DNA from: Bacillota bacterium
GTDB taxonomy: Bacteria > Bacillota > Clostridia > Lachnospirales > Lachnospiraceae
Assembly (NCBI GenBank): GCA_023398855.1
Contig: JAEWRS010000116.1
Span: forward strand, 1 to 5,827
Direction of reading: 5' to 3'
Length of the DNA: 5,827 bases
Both the position numbers and the translations under genes were made by a program. The first letter of the stretch is position 1, and each line of letters begins with the position of its first letter. Positions 4,532 to 5,827 of the stretch are shown piece after piece. The notes beneath the pieces are model-generated. The model had not been told where the DNA came from, ran no database searches, and saw only the letters and a program-made list of their open reading frames with translations.

Positions 4532-5606
4532 ATCGATAGAGCTTAAGAATTACCGCAACTATGATGAATTACATATGGATTTTAGTCAGGGAACCAATAT
4601 ACTCTATGGGGACAATGCCCAGGGGAAGACAAATGTCTTAGAAGCAATCTATGTCTGTGCTACGACAAAATCCCACAGAGGGAGCAAGGATAAGGAAATT
4701 ATACAATTTGACAGGGACGAGTCGCATATTAAGCTGAATATCAGAAAGAAAGACATGCCATACAGGATCGACATGCATTTGAAGAAGAATAAAGCCAAAG
4801 GCGTGGCAGTAAACGGCATTCCCATAAAAAAGGCCAGCGAATTGTTTGGAATTGTCAATGTTGTATTTTTTTCTCCGGAAGACTTAAATCTCATAAAAAG
4901 CGGACCTGCCGAAAGGCGCCGGTTCGTTGATTTGGAATTATGTCAACTAAACAGGCTTTACGTTCATTCCCTTGTTCAATACAACCGGATTGTGACGCAG
5001 CGCAATAAACTGTTGAAAGATATGGCCTTTCGGCCGGATTATGAAGAAACACTGGACATATGGGATATGCAGCTGATCCAGTACGGAAAGGAAATGATAG
5101 GTTATCGGAAAGAATTTATAGAGCAATTGGATGGAATGATCGGATCCATCCACTGGAAGCTATCAGGGGAAAAGGAACACTTACGCATCCTCTATGAGCC
5201 AAATGTGGAGGCTGATGCGTTTGAGGATGCCGTAAAGAGAAGCAGGCAGCAGGATATAAGACAGAAAACAACCTTAACCGGTCCCCACCGGGATGATATG
5301 AGTTTTGTCATCAACGGAATTGACATCCGCAGGTTTGGTTCCCAGGGGCAGCAGAGAACGACTGCATTGTCCTTAAAGCTTGCAGAAATAGAACTGGTAG
5401 AAAAAACAGTATATGATTATCCCATCCTTTTGCTGGATGACGTGTTATCGGAGCTGGATAACAGCAGGCAAAACCAATTACTTGCCGGAATTGATCATAT
5501 ACAAACCGTGATCACCTGTACGGGACTGGAAGAATTTGTAAGAAACCGGTTTCCAGTGGATAAGATCTTTAAGGTGGTAAACGGTACCGTAGGCAATGAA
5601 AATTAG
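4521..5606 (+). CDS. recF: DNA replication and repair protein RecF
   Basis: RecF is an SMC/ABC-like ATPase that, with RecO and RecR, loads RecA at single-strand gaps and helps restart stalled forks. The 361-residue product begins MIIESIELKNYRNYDEL, the usual RecF N-terminus. Walker A is GDNAQGKTN (30-38). The FSPEDLNLIKSGPAERRRF segment covers 117-135, GPHRDD is at 254-259, the ABC signature GSQGQQRT at 273-280, and Walker B with the D-loop, ILLLDDVLSELD, at 302-313. All ATPase motifs are intact. An ATG at 4491 would add ten residues with no family match and no SD. The ATG at 4521 is preferred, although its nearest SD-like GAGG (4503-4506) is 14 bases away. The start lies inside the end of the S4 gene (stop TGA 4529-4531), so initiation is probably helped by ribosomes finishing that gene. 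Confidence 0.97.
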   Translation: MIIESIELKNYRNYDELHMDFSQGTNILYGDNAQGKTNVLEAIYVCATTKSHRGSKDKEIIQFDRDESHIKLNIRKKDMPYRIDMHLKKNKAKGVAVNGIPIKKASELFGIVNVVFFSPEDLNLIKSGPAERRRFVDLELCQLNRLYVHSLVQYNRIVTQRNKLLKDMAFRPDYEETLDIWDMQLIQYGKEMIGYRKEFIEQLDGMIGSIHWKLSGEKEHLRILYEPNVEADAFEDAVKRSRQQDIRQKTTLTGPHRDDMSFVINGIDIRRFGSQGQQRTTALSLKLAEIELVEKTVYDYPILLLDDVLSELDNSRQNQLLAGIDHIQTVITCTGLEEFVRNRFPVDKIFKVVNGTVGNEN

Positions 5607-5610
5607 TTAC

Positions 5611-5632
5611 AGTTTGGCCACTCTGCCAAATT
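5611..5632 (+). repeat. Inverted repeat in the recF-gyrB gap
   Basis: TTTGGC (5613-5618) and GCCAAA (5625-5630) are perfect inverted copies six bases apart. A G-U and an A-T pair would extend the stem to eight pairs. The following bases are TTATAACG, not a T-run, so it is at best a weak terminator. It could also be an operator or an mRNA-processing hairpin before gyrB. Confidence 0.55.
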
Positions 5633-5645
5633 ATAACGCAAATAA

Positions 5646-5827
<182 letters not shown>

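Noticed and set aside
5607..5637. Possible gyrB promoter, TTACAG then TTATAA/TATAAC
   Set aside because: Both hexamers are poor matches and they overlap the inverted repeat. Too weak to annotate.

Overview
The window is a chromosomal replication-origin locus of a low-to-moderate-GC, Gram-positive anaerobe of the Clostridia. The gene order rpmH - (ECF gene) - oriC - dnaA - dnaN - S4 protein (yaaA/rlbA) - recF - gyrB is the classical Firmicutes origin order. Protein details (the DnaN C-terminus, the S4 protein, RecF, and an ECF S-component) suggest Lachnospiraceae, perhaps near Lacrimispora/Lachnoclostridium. That placement is an inference from remembered family resemblance; no search was run.

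Left arm (minus strand, 1-1019): the start of rpmH (ribosomal protein L34) runs off the left edge and has an SD matching the 16S tail and a near-consensus promoter. Upstream of it on the same strand lies a complete 209-codon S-component of an ECF vitamin transporter. That gene has its own promoter, a strong SD and a hairpin terminator. The ECF gene sits between rpmH and the origin, where in Bacillus subtilis the two are direct neighbours.

Origin: DnaA boxes lie in two clusters, one upstream of dnaA (about 1064-1289) and one between dnaA and dnaN (about 2758-3025), so the origin looks bipartite as in B. subtilis. The downstream cluster ends in two weak boxes, a short GC-rich spacer, a run of CTA triplets resembling DnaA-trio elements, and an AT-rich stretch. 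This is the expected layout of the unwinding site. One further DnaA-box-like sequence lies between the SD and the start codon of dnaN.

Right arm (plus strand, 1394-5827): dnaA (initiator), dnaN (sliding clamp), an S4-domain RNA-binding protein, recF (recombination mediator, overlapping the S4 gene by 11 bases) and the 5' end of gyrB. Transcription on both sides points away from the origin, in the direction of fork movement. DnaA opens the origin, DnaN tethers the polymerase, RecF acts at stalled or gapped forks, and gyrase relieves the supercoils ahead of them.

I see no exotic or undescribed defence, mobile or RNA system. What merits a second look is the fine structure of the origin, the ECF gene within it, the hairpin-containing gap after dnaN, and several start-site decisions.
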